A stretch of 64,000 bases of DNA from Coturnix japonica. Taxonomy: Eukaryota > Chordata > Aves > Galliformes > Phasianidae. This document shows positions 1 to 14,269 of the stretch, in pieces. The notes beneath the pieces are model-generated. The model was not told the origin of the DNA. It did no database searches and was given only the letters and a program-made list of their open reading frames with translations. How positions within the stretch are numbered: position 1 is the stretch's first letter; every line of letters starts with the position of its first letter. The DNA lies in NCBI RefSeq assembly GCF_001577835.2, contig NC_029519.1, forward strand, positions 33,958,768 to 34,022,767. Reading direction: 5' to 3'. The position numbers were made by a program, and so were the translations under genes.

Positions 1-1980
1 TTTGAACACCTGATCTCAGCATATTTATGCATTCCAAACATAGCAAGTTATTGCTTCCTGGCTGATTGCTAATACATCTGCATCTTTGCATTGTGCCTGG
101 GGGCAGTTATAGGTCTCCAGCAGCATTTCAGTAATATTATATTTTTTTTCCCCTAAATTCTATTAAGAAATTTACCAGAAAAGACCCTCCCAGGAAATTA
201 CAGAGGGAATGGGAACAAAAACACTTCCCCAGCTCCCTAAATCTCCCAGATGAACAACAGGGTCTCCTACTGCCAATAGGATTAAGGTTGCGCTGGATTA
301 GAATGCACTCAAGAAGGCTGAGACCTGTATCTATGATAAAAATGTGCACTCATATGATGATTATGTCAGTTGATGTAGTTTTCTGTAAGAATAAAAGCCT
401 CTTTAGTTAGAAGCCATAGAAAACTGAAACAGCAAAGCAGCCACATTTACACTCACAGCCAGAGTTTGGCTATTGTTCTAGATGGCCTAGCTCATTATTT
501 TCCAGGGTCAGATAAACAATGTGACACCAGCACGCTCCCTAGTGTTCTACTACTCCTGAGCATTTGAGTCCCACTGGCACGAAGACCTGTAGATTGCATT
601 CATGGGACCCTCACAGGATAAGGAGAATTGCTCCCATGTATTAACAGGCTCTCAGTGCTGACATTTCACTGGCTCAAGCACCAAGTGAGCCTTTGGAAAG
701 GAAAAGTTCTAAGAATTGCAAGGGATTGGTGTATCAATGGCTCATTAGCTTAGGCATTCATTCAAATAACTCCAAAGGAGGATCCTTCACAAGGAGTGCA
801 AAAGTCATTTTGAAAGAAGTCATGGTCCACCTAATGGTTAAGACAAAAAGCCATGTCATAAACAGCTGTCACATCTGTCAGTGTTTATATTCAGGTGCAC
901 ATCAGCCCATAGAATTTTCCTTTGGTGTCAAAAAACTGCCTGTGCTTCACACAAGTAAAAAGGATGTTTTAAGTAGAAGGAAAACAAAGCAGACTTTTCT
1001 GAACTGTTCTGGAAGATCACGAGCATATCTTCACTCCTCTTTCCACCCTGAGCTCACTTACAACGTGCTAAACACATGGCCATGTCTGACCTTTACACAC
1101 GTCAAACCTGTCTCCACCATCAGAAGTCCCACCTGCAAGGCAGTAGGCCAGCACTGACTGCAGGCCCACAGCTGGCGTGCCCCTTCTCACCTAAACAAAG
1201 GCTAACTCACATGTGGATGCAAGGCTTATCAGGGGGACAGGGAAGAACTGATAGAGAACTGATGTTTGGGGTTTTTCTCTGGTTTCCTCCTCCCCTCCCT
1301 GACAAACTCCATCGGTGGGGTAAGGAATTAATCTGGGGCTTTAGCACAAAGATAAACTATCTCATTTATGGACTGAGGAGCAGGATGTTTTCTTCATGTA
1401 TTCAGAATGGTTTGGTTGCAGTGACATGCATGGAAACACACAGTAGTTAAATAAATGTGGCTGGCCTGATGAGAAGCAGCATTCTTACTAAAGAGAGAAA
1501 GCAACATTTCTAGATACACAACTTATTTGCACGTTTCAGAGCTAGAACAATCTGCAAGTCCTGTCCAAAAGCCACAAGTTTTCAAGCTGACATGGTGAAA
1601 CACAGAGTGAAAACTCTGCAAAAGTCAAAGTGTTACATTAGAACATCATTTAGAAGTTAAAAGATTTTACCAGCTGAGTGCAGAGCCCTGTGGCAGAGTG
1701 ATACTACATCACCAAGGCATAACACCCAGTTCCGCAGAATCTGAAACATATCTGCAGCTTCTCCACATAGAAATGAAAGCTGACATGAATGGAAATTAAA
1801 TGATCTCCTCCTAGAGGTGGTCATCTTCCCAGATCAGAGGTAAGCAAAGAAAAAAAACAACATGTAAGAGTTCACATTCCATTGCTTGCACCATAGCTGC
1901 AACCAAACAGACAATATTTTTCTTCCCTGACTTATGTTTTCCCAATATACTTCATAATAGAACTATCAGAATTCAAAGAG

Positions 1981-2013
1981 GAAAAAAAAAAAAAGAAAAA
2001 AAGAAAAAAAAAG
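1981..2013. repeat. A-rich simple repeat
   Basis: Runs of A are interrupted by single G. Confidence 0.9.
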
Positions 2014-2343
2014 CAGATTTAAGCAAAGTATTATTTGTGGAAATGTGCTGAAACTGAAAATTTTGTGGTTTTGTACAAAGGAAGAGAATATTATCACATA
2101 AAGTTAATGAAACATATGGTTTGCATTGATTCCCCAAACCCATAAACACTAGGAAAATCATTATGAAATTTTCAAGAAATTGTTGGTGGGAACTGGAAGG
2201 GAAGAGACATGACAAAGAAAAGCAGATTGCCAGACTTGCAATTAAAAGGAAGCTGAGAATAGATACTTCTAAAAACAAGCTTATGTTTCACAATTATTTA
2301 CAGTAGATGAAAAGCCTAAGGGCATTTATTTAAGAAGAAAAGG

Positions 2344-2367
2344 AAAAAAAAAAAAAAAAAAAAAAAA
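2344..2367. repeat. A24 homopolymer
   Basis: This is a run of A, with another A-rich tract 330 bp to its left (1981-2013). Confidence 0.93.
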
Positions 2368-5300
2368 GCAAGAAAACAGCACAATTACATCATTAAAGCC
2401 ACCATGAAAAATGTCTATACTTTAATGAATTAGCAAGCCTTGCAAAGGCCCCTTTCAGTGACTTGATCAGAATTCAAACTGGTGTTAGCATAGATGAACC
2501 CTACATGTGTGATTTGTTAGTATGCATATAAACAAACAAATGTAGCAGAGGTAAAGAGGAGAACAAGTTTTTTAAATCCTATGTTCATTTTGCTGACTTG
2601 ACTGAACAAGGCATGTCATCTGTATAAAATCAGTCACCCATAATAAGGTAGTCCCAGGAAGCTGAATTCTTTACCTTCCATAGTATTTAAGAAACAAGCT
2701 TTAATCCATTAAGATTCATTTCATATAGTCACAGTACTGAAATTCATCACCTTTCTTTTTTGTTGTTTCAAATCTTACCAACAATCTTTTAAAAACATAG
2801 CAGTTTCAGAGACCCTCACTGATCCTGCAAAGACCACCACTGAACATCTACTTTCTAGCTCTGCATGTTTGTCTTTCAGTCCTATTATTCAGAAGAGAAT
2901 TTTGCATGTTCTCACCCAATATAATTTCCACTCTGAGCTAAGACTTTTACTGGCTTGTCTAACCAGAAATATTCAAGCATATCTTCACCAGAGCTGAGTT
3001 TGAGAGACTTTTAAGTTTGAGAACAAAAATACAAATGTGGCAAAACAAATTTTCTTGGTAAGCTGTAGATAATATCAAGAGCTTGCTTCCCTGGAACCTT
3101 TACTAAAGAAAGGTTTTTTGATAAAACTTTTAACTGCTTCTATTTTTCCTTTTCCTAAAGATTTATGAGAGAAGAAGAGAGGATGCACAGCCTATAAAAC
3201 TGAGCTTGGTTACACAATAAGGTACTGTGGATTTGTGATTGCATATGCAAACAGAACTTGTTCACCGATGTGTCTTGTCTTAGGCATCTTCCATGGAGAG
3301 AAGATGATGACAGTTCAGACAAATACATGCCAAAACATGGACAAATCCTGTTGCAGTACACCCTTCTGTCATTGTTAAACTATCAGCAACAATAGCACCC
3401 ATGCCAATAGAAGCATTGCAAGGGAAAATAGGTAAACAGCATTCTTCCTTCCCTAACTCCCCACACACAACCTCAAAACATGCCCAAGTGATACCCTCAA
3501 TCCTCCATTGCTATTTCAGAGTAGCTGGTGGTCATCTTGAAAGGTGGATCTTATACATTTTATCCCAAGTTTACTCGCTGGCACAAGATCGTTGATCCCG
3601 TGAGACTGGTTTTGTGTTCAAAGCATTCTCAAAGCTTTGTTTCCTTTGTGGCACATTCTGTATCCATCAACACCAAGCCACAAATTCCATCTTTTCCTTG
3701 TTAATTATGCCTATGCCGCTCTGCTCTGGCTTTGTTCATTGCAGAGCTTTGATAAATGAGCTTTCTACCCTCATCATTCTGAGGACACAAAGAAAATTCC
3801 CATCCAGTTCCAAATTAAATGATGAAAATAAGGAAACGGGTTGGTTTTCATATTAGAAATTGATGAAGTGTGTGGGGAGGGGGCATGCGAGAAAAGAAAT
3901 TCCAGAATTAACCAGACCTGACCAGCAGCTCTGCCTTCCTGGAGTTGCTGGGTCAGCCAGCTCGGGATATGGTTCCAACTATGAAACAACTTCCCAGCTG
4001 ATTTTTGCACTAGAACAAAATTCCAGTTTGAAGAATAGTAAAGCTCCTCTTACTCAGGTAACTTTTCTTATGAGGTCAACTTATTTACACATTTCAGAAA
4101 CTGCACAAATGCTGCATTAGAACCACAAGACCACTAGGAGATGTCCTGATTTTGTGACAAATTAATAACAAGAAACCAATTTACATTTAAAATTAACTTT
4201 CTCGTTAATACTGTACTTCATCTACCACAGCTAGGTTATCTCTGCTCAGTTCTACCAAGCTCAATAGAGAAACAAGTGCAAAACTAAGCTGCAGGCTCCT
4301 AAGAACAGCAGCACGTTCTCTCCCTCCAATGCCAAAGGAAGAACATGGGAGGGGAAGGGTGGAAGGGGAACAACAAGAAAGAAACAGTCCTAAGAACACA
4401 AGCCTTTGGCTACTCATTTACAAACCAATAATGAAGTCTTCATAAAGGTACCAGCACCAGCTTCACACAGAGGAAGAAAACTGTACCATAGCAGTACTAA
4501 CTAATAAAATTACTGCAGCTTGCACAAATTGATCATAAGACAGTACAGCAATAATTCCATAAAGGAAAGTGATCTCTTATCTTTACCTTACACCTTAGGC
4601 ATATGTCTATCTCTGTCAGGGAGACAGCAGTTCTCACCAAAACGCCAGGCTCAAAGGTCAGATATCCTTATCCTCAAATAAGTACAAAATAGCTGAATCC
4701 AGCTCTGCTCATCAGAAGTGGCACTTGTGAGGCAGTGGTTTTCTGTACTCTTCACATCTTTCACTTTCTGCTAATAAATCACACTGAAATGTATCCAATG
4801 GTACCTAGAGGGATAACCACCTATTTAAGTTCATTTGCTATCTTTTTTCTCATGAAAACTTGTGAGTTTCAGACATGGCATGAATAAGGAAGAAAATCAA
4901 CTTGATTCAGAACCAAAATTTCAGTATTCCCATGATTTGACTCCATCCTTGTTCCATTCATCTGTCTGCATTTGGTTTCTCAGCAGTAGAATAGAGTACA
5001 GCTTTCTCTTTTTTGCTAACAAAGTCATCTTTGCATGAGTTGAAGAAATATGCAGTTTTCCTCTGTACTCAGAGCTGCCAAGTACTTTTACTGCTGGTTT
5101 CAGAGTCAGATAACAATTGCAACCAAGGCAGGAATATCTTAAAAGACAACTCTAAAATGGCCAGTCTGGAAAGAAACTTTGAAGAACAAATTCTGCACCA
5201 AAATACATGTTGTGTAATGCCCCAAGACTTGATGGGCTCACCTGCATATGTGCAAATCTTGAAAAGCAATATAATTTGTTTTAAAATAGTTAAGAGAAAG

Positions 5301-7293
5301 ATGCAGATTTCCAGTGCGAACAAAACTGCTCTGAGAACGAATGTCACTCCTGCCTGACCAGCCCCTGTGTCAGCGTACACTTTGGTCATGAAGGCCACAA
5401 AAATGTATTGCACTCTCTATTGCCATTCGCCTATACAGTTATTGGTGGAGCAGCCCTGATGTCAGTTGCACCTACTAGATGTCTATGCCAGGAGGAGGTA
5501 CGAATATTAAACTCTTCAAAACAAACAGTGGATAGTTTCATTGTTTGCAAAATAGATATGCTGGCTTTTGCAAGTACTTATTTAAATTCATGGCATTTCT
5601 TTGTTTTACTTGACCTTTGACTTTCACATGCAAGAGAACTGTCACAGTTGAATATTCCCTTACAGTAATTGCACTCATACATCTACAGAGTATAAAACCA
5701 GCTAATCAATCAGTACAGCTAATCTCAGGAACAAGGGAAGCCATATGATGAGTCAGAGCCTGCTTATGTCTAAGCATCTATTTAAGCATCTTTTGTGGTG
5801 CCTCTGTTTTCTTTTTATATTGTTATCTCAAGGAAAGCCCTGGGTTCACCCTGCGCCTTAGAGAAGTGAGTGGAAAAAGTTAAAGGGAGGTTCTTCCAAA
5901 ATAAAAATAGACTTTGTGGAGTGCGGTGGCTTGTGTAACATGCCTTCTGTTTCACTGACATGCAAGCCAGACACATCTGACATTCAGCTGTTTTTTCACA
6001 CAAGATAGTAGGATTATATCAAACATTATGTGGCTCGCCACACCAGAAAGGGAGGTGTGCCACATGACTTTCATTTGACCAACATGAATAAACATGTCAC
6101 TGAAAGCTTTCTTAGGAAACAATCTTCATGAAATAGAAAACATATTTTGAAAGAGCGCCCACAACAGAAGTCATGGAATCATTGGCCTTTGTGTAATATG
6201 GAACATTTTCTGGGATAACTATTGTGGCAGACTTCAGGACTGCCTACTTTTTGGCTGTCAAGTTACAAGATAGATAGATTTCAGACACTCTGAGTTTGGA
6301 AGCTGGAACAAGGTATTCTGAAACACCGACAAAACTGAAGTCCAGATATAGTGACTAGCTATTAGCTTTTGTGCTGGCCGTGGGCCAAACTGTGTTCATC
6401 CCATCAGGAGCCATCCAGCTGAGGTCAGAGCAGAGCAGAGTGCACAAGACTTGGCACAACATGCTGCAGAAGTGCAGATGTGGAAACTACAGCCAGAGAA
6501 AAAGACTCACAAGGCAAGGAAGGATCTGAGCTTGTTTCTGCTGACCTGACCATGCACTGAAAGCCAACCAGACAATCACAACTCCCTAACGGTAGACTTT
6601 ACTGCTAGCATGTTATTTATGGTTTCAATAACCTCTATCTTAAGAGGAACTCACCAGTTCAGCAGGACCCACTAACACTTTCTGAGCACCTCCTGAAAGC
6701 TAGATCCAATTGTTAAATCTAGAATAGCAAATGTCATTAAAGATTCATACTTCTCACAGAAACACCTTGAGATATTAGCATTTCCCTACACCTACAGCAC
6801 AGGAAACTAATTTCCCTAAAATTTAACGTGAAATCCCAGAAAGTTTTGAATAAAGCCAAGTTTCCAATGCTTTTCCTGGTCTATTCCCCCCCATACTATA
6901 AATTAGGTATCAGGTTGTTGGCTGTTTTTTGTTGATAATTTCATTTCTATATACATACTTATGAAGTAAAATTGTGGAAACCCTGAGCAGATGTATTAGT
7001 TCTTAATATTTTTGTCAAATTCATGGATCTCTTCACTTTGAGCAGATATTCTCAGATGGCTCAGCTTCATCTGTAGTATGAAAGATCTGGGATAACTGTA
7101 TGCAAAAAAATCTGATCTGCAATCTTATGAGTTTGCATTCCATTTGGAATAACTCACAGACAGCAGGTTGGAAACTCCACCAATTTTGACTTGTGGAGTG
7201 TTCCTGTGATTTTTCTCTCTCCAAGGGCATATTTGGCACTCTCCAGAGAGACCTAGAGTTCCACCCTGCAACTTCAAATGGTTCTCTAGATGC

Positions 7294-7349
7294 AAAGAAA
7301 AAAAACCAAAATAAAAAACAAAAAAAAAAAAACAAAAAACAAAAAAAAA
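7294..7349. repeat. A-rich simple repeat (CAAAAAA type)
   Basis: A runs are broken by C and T over about 56 bp. Confidence 0.9.
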
Positions 7350-9510
7350 CCTGCATTATAGATAGCTATGTCTGTTATTCTCACTAGTATACATTCTGTC
7401 TAAGAACTTCTTCCCAGTTCTTGCTTGCCTATGGTTTTTCTAGAACATGTCTTCAGCTGGCAGTTCCAAACCACAGAACAGGAAAACATCACAAGCTATT
7501 GCTGACTATGGATTGCCTTATCAATCTGGAATGGAGAAAGAAAGAGAGACAAAGAGGATAAAGAGAGAAAGAGAACTTGGTAGAGGCACATTAACAATTT
7601 CTACACAATCTAAACTCTATATAGATAATTTAGAAAAAGAGTGAGGAAGTAGAACTGGGAAGAATTAATAAGGCATTAATGGTATGAGGGGAAAGTATTT
7701 AAACTAGAAGACTCCACTGTAAATTAGCTCACCCACATCTCATCAACCATATAATTGATACTTCATTCCATTTGTGGCTGCTATTAAGTTTAATCCATCC
7801 AGTCACAATATTTTCCTTATTTTAGCAGAGGTATTGTTATTAACACCTAAATAAACAAAACAATAAGATTTTTGTATATGTGCTGAAATGTCTTTACCAC
7901 TAGACCAATCTGGTGGTCCTGGCCTTTCTTTACATTATTTCTTCAGGAAAGTCACTGGTTCAACTAAGCAAAAGCAATAACATTTTCAGCAGTTTAAGAC
8001 ACACATACAATATGAACACATGCTTTTGAGTATGTCTCCAATCTCATTTCCTCTTGGTCCCTCTTTCTTCTTTCAAGTTGCTCTAAATGACATTCTCTTT
8101 GCTCCAGCAAGAATAAAACTGCATTGTCAACCATCCTGTATGATTCAAGACAGTTCTCTGTCTACCCCCATACACATAATACTCATTATCAGATGATATG
8201 TGATTCATTCACATACATGCATGCACCCTTGTCATCACCTCTCAATACTTTTTGCCTCATATGGTAGAGAGATGGAGCTGGACCTTGCTCTGGAGATCAC
8301 CACTGGGAAACCAAGCCCATCTAATCCTGCCCAGGTTCTCAGTGGGCAAGTTGTCCCTGGATTAAAGCTGTTTGGCATCTCAAGTGAAATCTCCTGGAGG
8401 CTGCCATTAGCAGCAACGGTAATATTTTACACAGCCAGTTCCACAGCCTCTTCCTAGCCAAGGGGACTGCTTTCACAGGTGGCAGAAGCCACTTGTTTCA
8501 GCATACAGTGAGCATCTACTTTGGGTCGTGATCACAGTTGAAAGGAAATGAGTTAATGCATTAAGTATGGCTGGAAGCCTTTCTAATTTACAAATTTCTT
8601 ACCTTTACTCGGTTTAACAATAGGGACAATGTTTTTCCCCAGACATCTCCATCTTCTAAGACAAACTATAGGAATAAACCCTTGTAAACATTGTCTTTCA
8701 TATTTATTATGCTGTTCAAATTATCACATTCTTCCCTATGTTCCAAAGACTCTTCACATATCTTGCCACATGTTGTTGTGACACCAGCATAAATTACTTT
8801 CTAGGTGTGAAATTATGTTATTTAGAAACAAAAGACAACAATAATAAATTCAAGGACAAAAATGCAGGAATTCTCCATGACCTGAAATTTCCATGGTCTG
8901 GAAACTGCAGATGTTATTTCACCAAGTTTTAAAAATATTTGTTTTGAATTTTTCTTTTTTAAATCATGGTTTTTTCCTCTTGTAATTTCTGTAAAACAGA
9001 TGATTAGCAGATCTTGGGCTATAGAGCTTTAAGCTGATTTTGAAACTTAGCAGTTACACTTACTATTCATGCACCCAGAAAGGCCTCTTGCAATGGAAAA
9101 GGATCTCCATTATGCAAAGAACATAATCACCTGGGAGGAAAAGAGCTGTTCTCACCATGTCTGTAACAGTGCATGGACCTTGAGTTTAGTATATCTACTG
9201 CTTTGTCCCAGGTGGCTAATCCACTGCAACTGGAAGAACACAATGGACCAAATCAGTTGGCCTTACACATTTCCATTTTGCACAGACTAAGGCCATTAAA
9301 ACTTATAAACTTATAAATAAACACTGTTAGATTTTTAAATGAAAGGAAAATGCCATGTAGTGCCAGGTAAAGTGTGATACTGATAAAATGATAAATGTTT
9401 AAAAACACTCAATCATTCCCAGCATTCTGGGAACCTTCCAAGAGCTATTCATTGTTGGATGCATCACATGCTTCCGATGTCCCTCAGTCATCCTCTTTGA
9501 CTTCTTAAAG

Positions 9511-9785
9511 GAGAAGACAGGACAAGAAGGAATGGCCTCAAGTTGAACCAGGGGAGGTTCAGTTTGGATAATGGGAAGAATTTCCTCTCAGTAAGAGTGG
9601 TCAGGCATTTGAAAAGGCTGCCTGGGGAAGCAGTGGAGTCACCAGCCTTGGAAGTGTTTAAAGGAAAGGGCACACATAGTACTTAGGGACATGATTTAGT
9701 GGACAGTATCAGTGGTAGGCAAACCGACTAGATGATCTTGCAAACGTTAAGGCCAGAAATGACCCCTGTGGCTTTATGAATGCAT
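9511..9785 (+). mobile_element. CR1 LINE 3' fragment
   Basis: The sequence GGAATGGCCTCAAGTTGAAC, GGGGAGGTTCAGTTTGGA, GGCTGCCTGGGGAAGCAGTG, GGGACATGATTTAGTGG and CTAGATGATCTT follows the last part of CR1 ORF2 and its 3' UTR in order. It is 5'-truncated and diverged. The tail after the GATGATCTT block is poorly conserved. Confidence 0.88.
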
Positions 9786-9929
9786 TGCTTTACAGTGTTA
9801 CCTTAGGGAAGTGATTACTACCACATATCAAATACAGAAATATCCAGAAAGAGAGTGGCACACTTCATGTATGCAAAATGCAACAGAAATAATGATAAGT
9901 CCTCAGACATTCTTCACTACAACATCTTA

Positions 9930-10011
9930 TAGAATCATAAAATCCTTAGATTTCAAAGGGACCTTTGAAGGTCATCTAGTCCAACTCCTCTGCAATGAAC
10001 AGGGACATACA
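9930..10011 (-). mobile_element. CR1 LINE 3' terminus, short fragment
   Basis: AGAATCATAAAATCCTTAGA, then AAGGTCATCTAGTCCAACTC and a TGCAATGAACAGGGACA block, is the reverse complement of the last 80 bp of CR1. It faces the other copy 145 bp to the left, so two independent insertions lie back to back. Confidence 0.88.
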
Positions 10012-11467
10012 TTTAAGATAATGAATAATGAAGAAACACATTGAATTAAATTTTCAGAGCTGCCTGAATGATTTAGATACCCACCAATTTTTCAAATGTA
10101 CTTGTCATCCCAAATGTTATCCAGAAATTTTTACTGACAGCTCCAAGGCCATACAAAAAGCCAAGACGTACAGCAACCTATTGCCATAAATAGACTGTGG
10201 GACAAAGCTAATTTAAGAAGGTGGTCAGTGCATCCAGAATAGTATATTTAATTTTCTAGTGTAAATCTGGCTCCCTGTCTACCACTTCTCTTAGAAACAT
10301 TCACAAGAAAGCTGCATAGTATGGAATGGTGAGGCTATGCCTTCGGTTCTGTACTTGGCTAAACACAACACATGAAAACTTTTTCCTCAATAAAATGCTC
10401 TTACTGACGTTTGGCTACTCTAACTCAAATCTTTATGGCAGTATTTTATTCCTTTTGTACCTCAAGTCAAAAAGAGAGAAGCCAACAAATAATGCATAAA
10501 TAAGGTACTTTATAAGCAAGCCAAGTCCTCCATCTCCCTGAAGACTGCTCTCTCCAACTGTTCAAATATTGAATAACTCCAGAATATAATTATCCTTTGT
10601 ATTCAATCATATGCCAAAGTTAAACTAACCAAGCATTGTAATACAATATACTTCCCTGAACCAGCTTAACTTGAACATTGTTTATATCTCTGCCATATGG
10701 AAAAGGACCACCCAAACACAAAATCAGGTAAAAATTAATGTCACTGTACTGTGTAAGAAAAAGGTCCTAAAGAAGATGCTTTGTATGGCAGGGCAGCTAA
10801 GGTGGTTAGTGACATACAAATCTCAGAAGATTTGTGCTTTATGCTGTTTTGAGTCTATGACAACTGTATGAAAAGCTGTCACTTAAACTCTTCAGCCATG
10901 ACTCAGTATGTTCGTCATAAACAGAAGGCCACTCCAATGAAAAAGATAACATTGCCTGAAGACTTTCTGTGGCAGAAAGTGAAATACAATCCTTGATAAT
11001 AATGAAAATGCATTTTACTTCCAGAAACTGGAATTTTTCCTCTATGTTAAATGTGAAAAATGACAGCTCTCTACTCCCAAACAATCACAGAATTTCATTT
11101 GTCTGAAATTTAGACTTTATGCATAAAGTTTGAAAGCTTAAATAAAAGAAAGCTTTCTATTCACTAAATTTGATGCCAAAAAACATCCTTATATCTTACA
11201 AGCACTTCCATAAAGTTTCAAACTGAGAGATGTTATTTGAAACCAGGAACATCACCTCCTATTAAAGACTTTTTGCTTTCCACATAAACATCCAACTTTG
11301 AGACATGAAAAAGTAAGAAAACACTAAATAATCTGTTCAAACAACAACAAAAAATGTTTCTTCATAGATACCTTTTTGGAAACCTCTTTAAGACCATGTG
11401 GAGAACAGCTGATGAATTTAACAGGATATTTTTTTAATATGGGTCATATTAAGGACTAAGGGTCTCT

Positions 11468-11500
11468 TAAAAAAAAAAAAATATATATATATATATACAT

Positions 11501-11533
<33 letters not shown>

Positions 11534-11537
11534 CATA
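11468..11537. repeat. Compound A/(TA)n/(CATA)n/(CA)n microsatellite
   Basis: A13, then TA, ATAC and about 13 CA units in series. The structure is like the intronic one at 61563. Confidence 0.95.
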
Positions 11538-12395
11538 TTTGTCGGCACCCACTAAGCTTAGAATTTGGTATTTCCTGACTGTTTCAGTTCAGATCAGTAT
11601 CAGAGCCCAATTTTCCTGTATTTTCCACCCTGCAGCCTTTCCCCAGCTTTTGTCTGGAATCTGAGGTAAGAGAAAGCATGAAATGGCTTTTCCATATGGA
11701 GTGAAAAAGACACCAACTACCATTCAGTTTAAGTGAGGGGAAAGATGTTATCATTTTCTGATGGTAGATGAAGAACAGAAAGCCCCAACTTCTGATCCTG
11801 ATTGTCCAGAAACACCATCTTCAGACAGATCAGCCTCATCTTGGTCCCTCAAAGGTGGTGAAGAACCAAACTTTTGGTGTAGTTAATGGATTCACACTGC
11901 AGACCAGTGAAGCCCTTCTTAATGTTATGTGACTTGCTGGTCCTGGATTTTAACTTATGTGCTTTCCTTTCAGCCTACAAAATTTGGACAGAAACAGATA
12001 ACAAGAGGCCAGAAGAAACTCCAGCATGAACAGGAATAGAATTTCTCAAAATACCTTATTGTTGTCTAAAGTGAGATTTGTAAATACCATCTCAAAAACT
12101 CCAGACTTAGATTCTTTTTAAGCTGATACAGACTGAAGAGTGGCTGTATTTGTCTATTAGCTTACTTCTGGCCATTCACACTATAGCACTGAGAAATACA
12201 TTTACGAAGCTTTTTAGGGATACATGAACTGTTAAGAGCAGTACAGAGAGCCAAATGGTAAACCAAAATGACATTTGAGCAAGCAGCAAAAGTCATCTGG
12301 CAGAAGATGCAAGTGGGGTAGACACTGTATCTTGGCTCAAAGAAGTAAAGGATAGTTGATAATTCCATGCAGAATACATTAGCAGATCCTGATTT

Positions 12396-12429
12396 GTTTT
12401 TTTTAAAAAAAATAAAAAAATAAAAAAAA
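12396..12429. repeat. T/A-rich tract
   Basis: T8 is followed by A runs broken by single T. Confidence 0.85.
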
Positions 12430-14269
12430 TCTGTAAACTGGTAGAACAGATTCAAGGGCAATTCATGTACAAGTATACGTTAAAATTTATCACACTGATA
12501 GATATAGTATAAGGTAAGAATTACTACCTAGAAGAATCCTACAAACCCTTACGATTTCAGCTTTCTAGAAGGAAGAGAAATGACTGAAGATAAATTTGTC
12601 AGAATGGAGCTTCAACCTATCTACAAAGTCTGAATGCATCCTCTGCAAAGAAATCCTATTATTACAATAGGGAGCCATCCTTCTAGAACAGCTGATGAAG
12701 GGATACTGGACCGAGTTAAAGAGAAGGAGGGGATTATCCTACACTTTGCAGGCTTTTAAGTCACTGAAAGTACTTTATAAATTCCACTGGCACCAGGAGC
12801 TACATAAGGAAAACATAAGTTGCTCTGTATGAACATAAGGCTTTTTAAAGCTTTCAAGGAAAGCTCAAAATCAGCACTTATAATACGTTTTCAATAAAAA
12901 GAGATAAAAAGAGAAGAAGAGATTTTTGTATGCAACAGCCCATACAACAATTCTCTATAACAGCTCATTTCAAGCCAGCTGTACCCTCTGAGAGGGCTTG
13001 CAACATTTATACAGGCTATTTTTCAAACACCACGTAACCAAGTTGCAGACGATGGGATTGGCAGTTGGTATAATTTTAGATCAGTGCATTATAAAACAAA
13101 AACTGCAACAAACAAACAAAAAGCCCACAAACAACCCAACAACAAAAGATGATCCGCAGTTATCTATGCCCACTTACTTTCAACTCCAAAGTATGCAAAG
13201 AACCTGTTTTTGATTCTGTATAGCCCTGAGTTGACTGCACTACCTTGAACAGCACATGCCAGAGAGCTGACAAACGCATTTCTGAAGTTTGCATAAGCAA
13301 ATAAATTTTTAAAAGTTGATAAATGAATTAGTTCTCTGGGTTTCTGCAAGACAGTTCTAATCTGATTTTAGTTTGCCTGTTTTTTGTCATACAAAATAAA
13401 CCTCATCTGCCTCAACTGTCTGCATATAACTGAGAGGCTTTGTTTAAACACAAAAACCAAACAGCTTTAAACCACCATACAATTCAGTGGCAGTTATTCT
13501 CTCTGTGCCTATTGGAAACACATTAACACTACAATTAGGGCTGGCAAATGACTTGCCACTCATTAGCTAAGAGCAACAGAAACAAATCTGAACTGTATTC
13601 AAATTGACTGTATTTTGTGTATTGAAGGTAAACCAGCTGTTCTTGCCCTGTGGGAAGCCATCAGACATAAGTAAACCTGAAAACATCAAAGTCTGTCAGT
13701 ATCCCTATTTTCTATCTTTTCAATTAACAAAACAAGAAACTCTGTTCTGGAGTAGGACAACGGCACCTTTCTAGTACTAAACAACTCTGTTCTAGCAGGC
13801 TTCAGTTAAAAAGCCCAGAGACACTTTGAGGATGAAGCCTGAGATACTGGGCAGCAGACTCCTGCCACAGTCTCCATTACCCACTCTGAACAGTGCTTCA
13901 GTTTCTTACAATACAGATAGGATCTGTACAGAACAGATGTGCTACAGATATGCAATGAAAACAAGCAGTATACATGCTTGATCTGCAGTAACTGCACAAG
14001 CTCTACTTTTCCCATCCCTCACCTTTATGCCGCTGTCTTAGACAAAGCAGAAATGGTTCATATGAGCTGCTTAATGGATCCTGTGATAAGAGGGTCATGC
14101 TGCAGGAGGGAGGCAGGGGCCTCAAAATCATGGACTAAGACTCCCTGCAGTAGAGGGGTCAGATAATGAGTCTGAAAGAACGACTACAGGAAAAATGCTG
14201 GTGGCAGAGAGGGTTTGCAGCTGCCATAGGGTTGTGCTGTAGGCCCCACAAAGGCAAGTAATCAGAAAT

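Larger units (their letters stand above)
1..9510. other. Intergenic desert, left part
   Basis: This is AT-rich unique sequence with A-rich simple tracts at 1981-2013, 2344-2367 and 7294-7349. The open frames here are short (under 155 codons), lie on both strands and resemble no protein I know. No exon, RNA gene or transposon could be supported. Confidence 0.6.
10012..14269. other. Intergenic desert between CR1 and the ERV fossil
   Basis: Nothing beyond simple repeats (11468-11537, 12396-12429) was recognised. No open frame here exceeds 100 codons or resembles a known family. Confidence 0.55.

Noticed and set aside
693-1157. 154-codon open frame on the + strand
   Set aside because: Its composition looks random, with no domain or family resemblance. 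It is consistent with chance in non-coding DNA.
9488-9673. 61-codon open frame on the - strand
   Set aside because: It is antisense to the CR1 3' end and is a frame seen commonly in CR1 copies.
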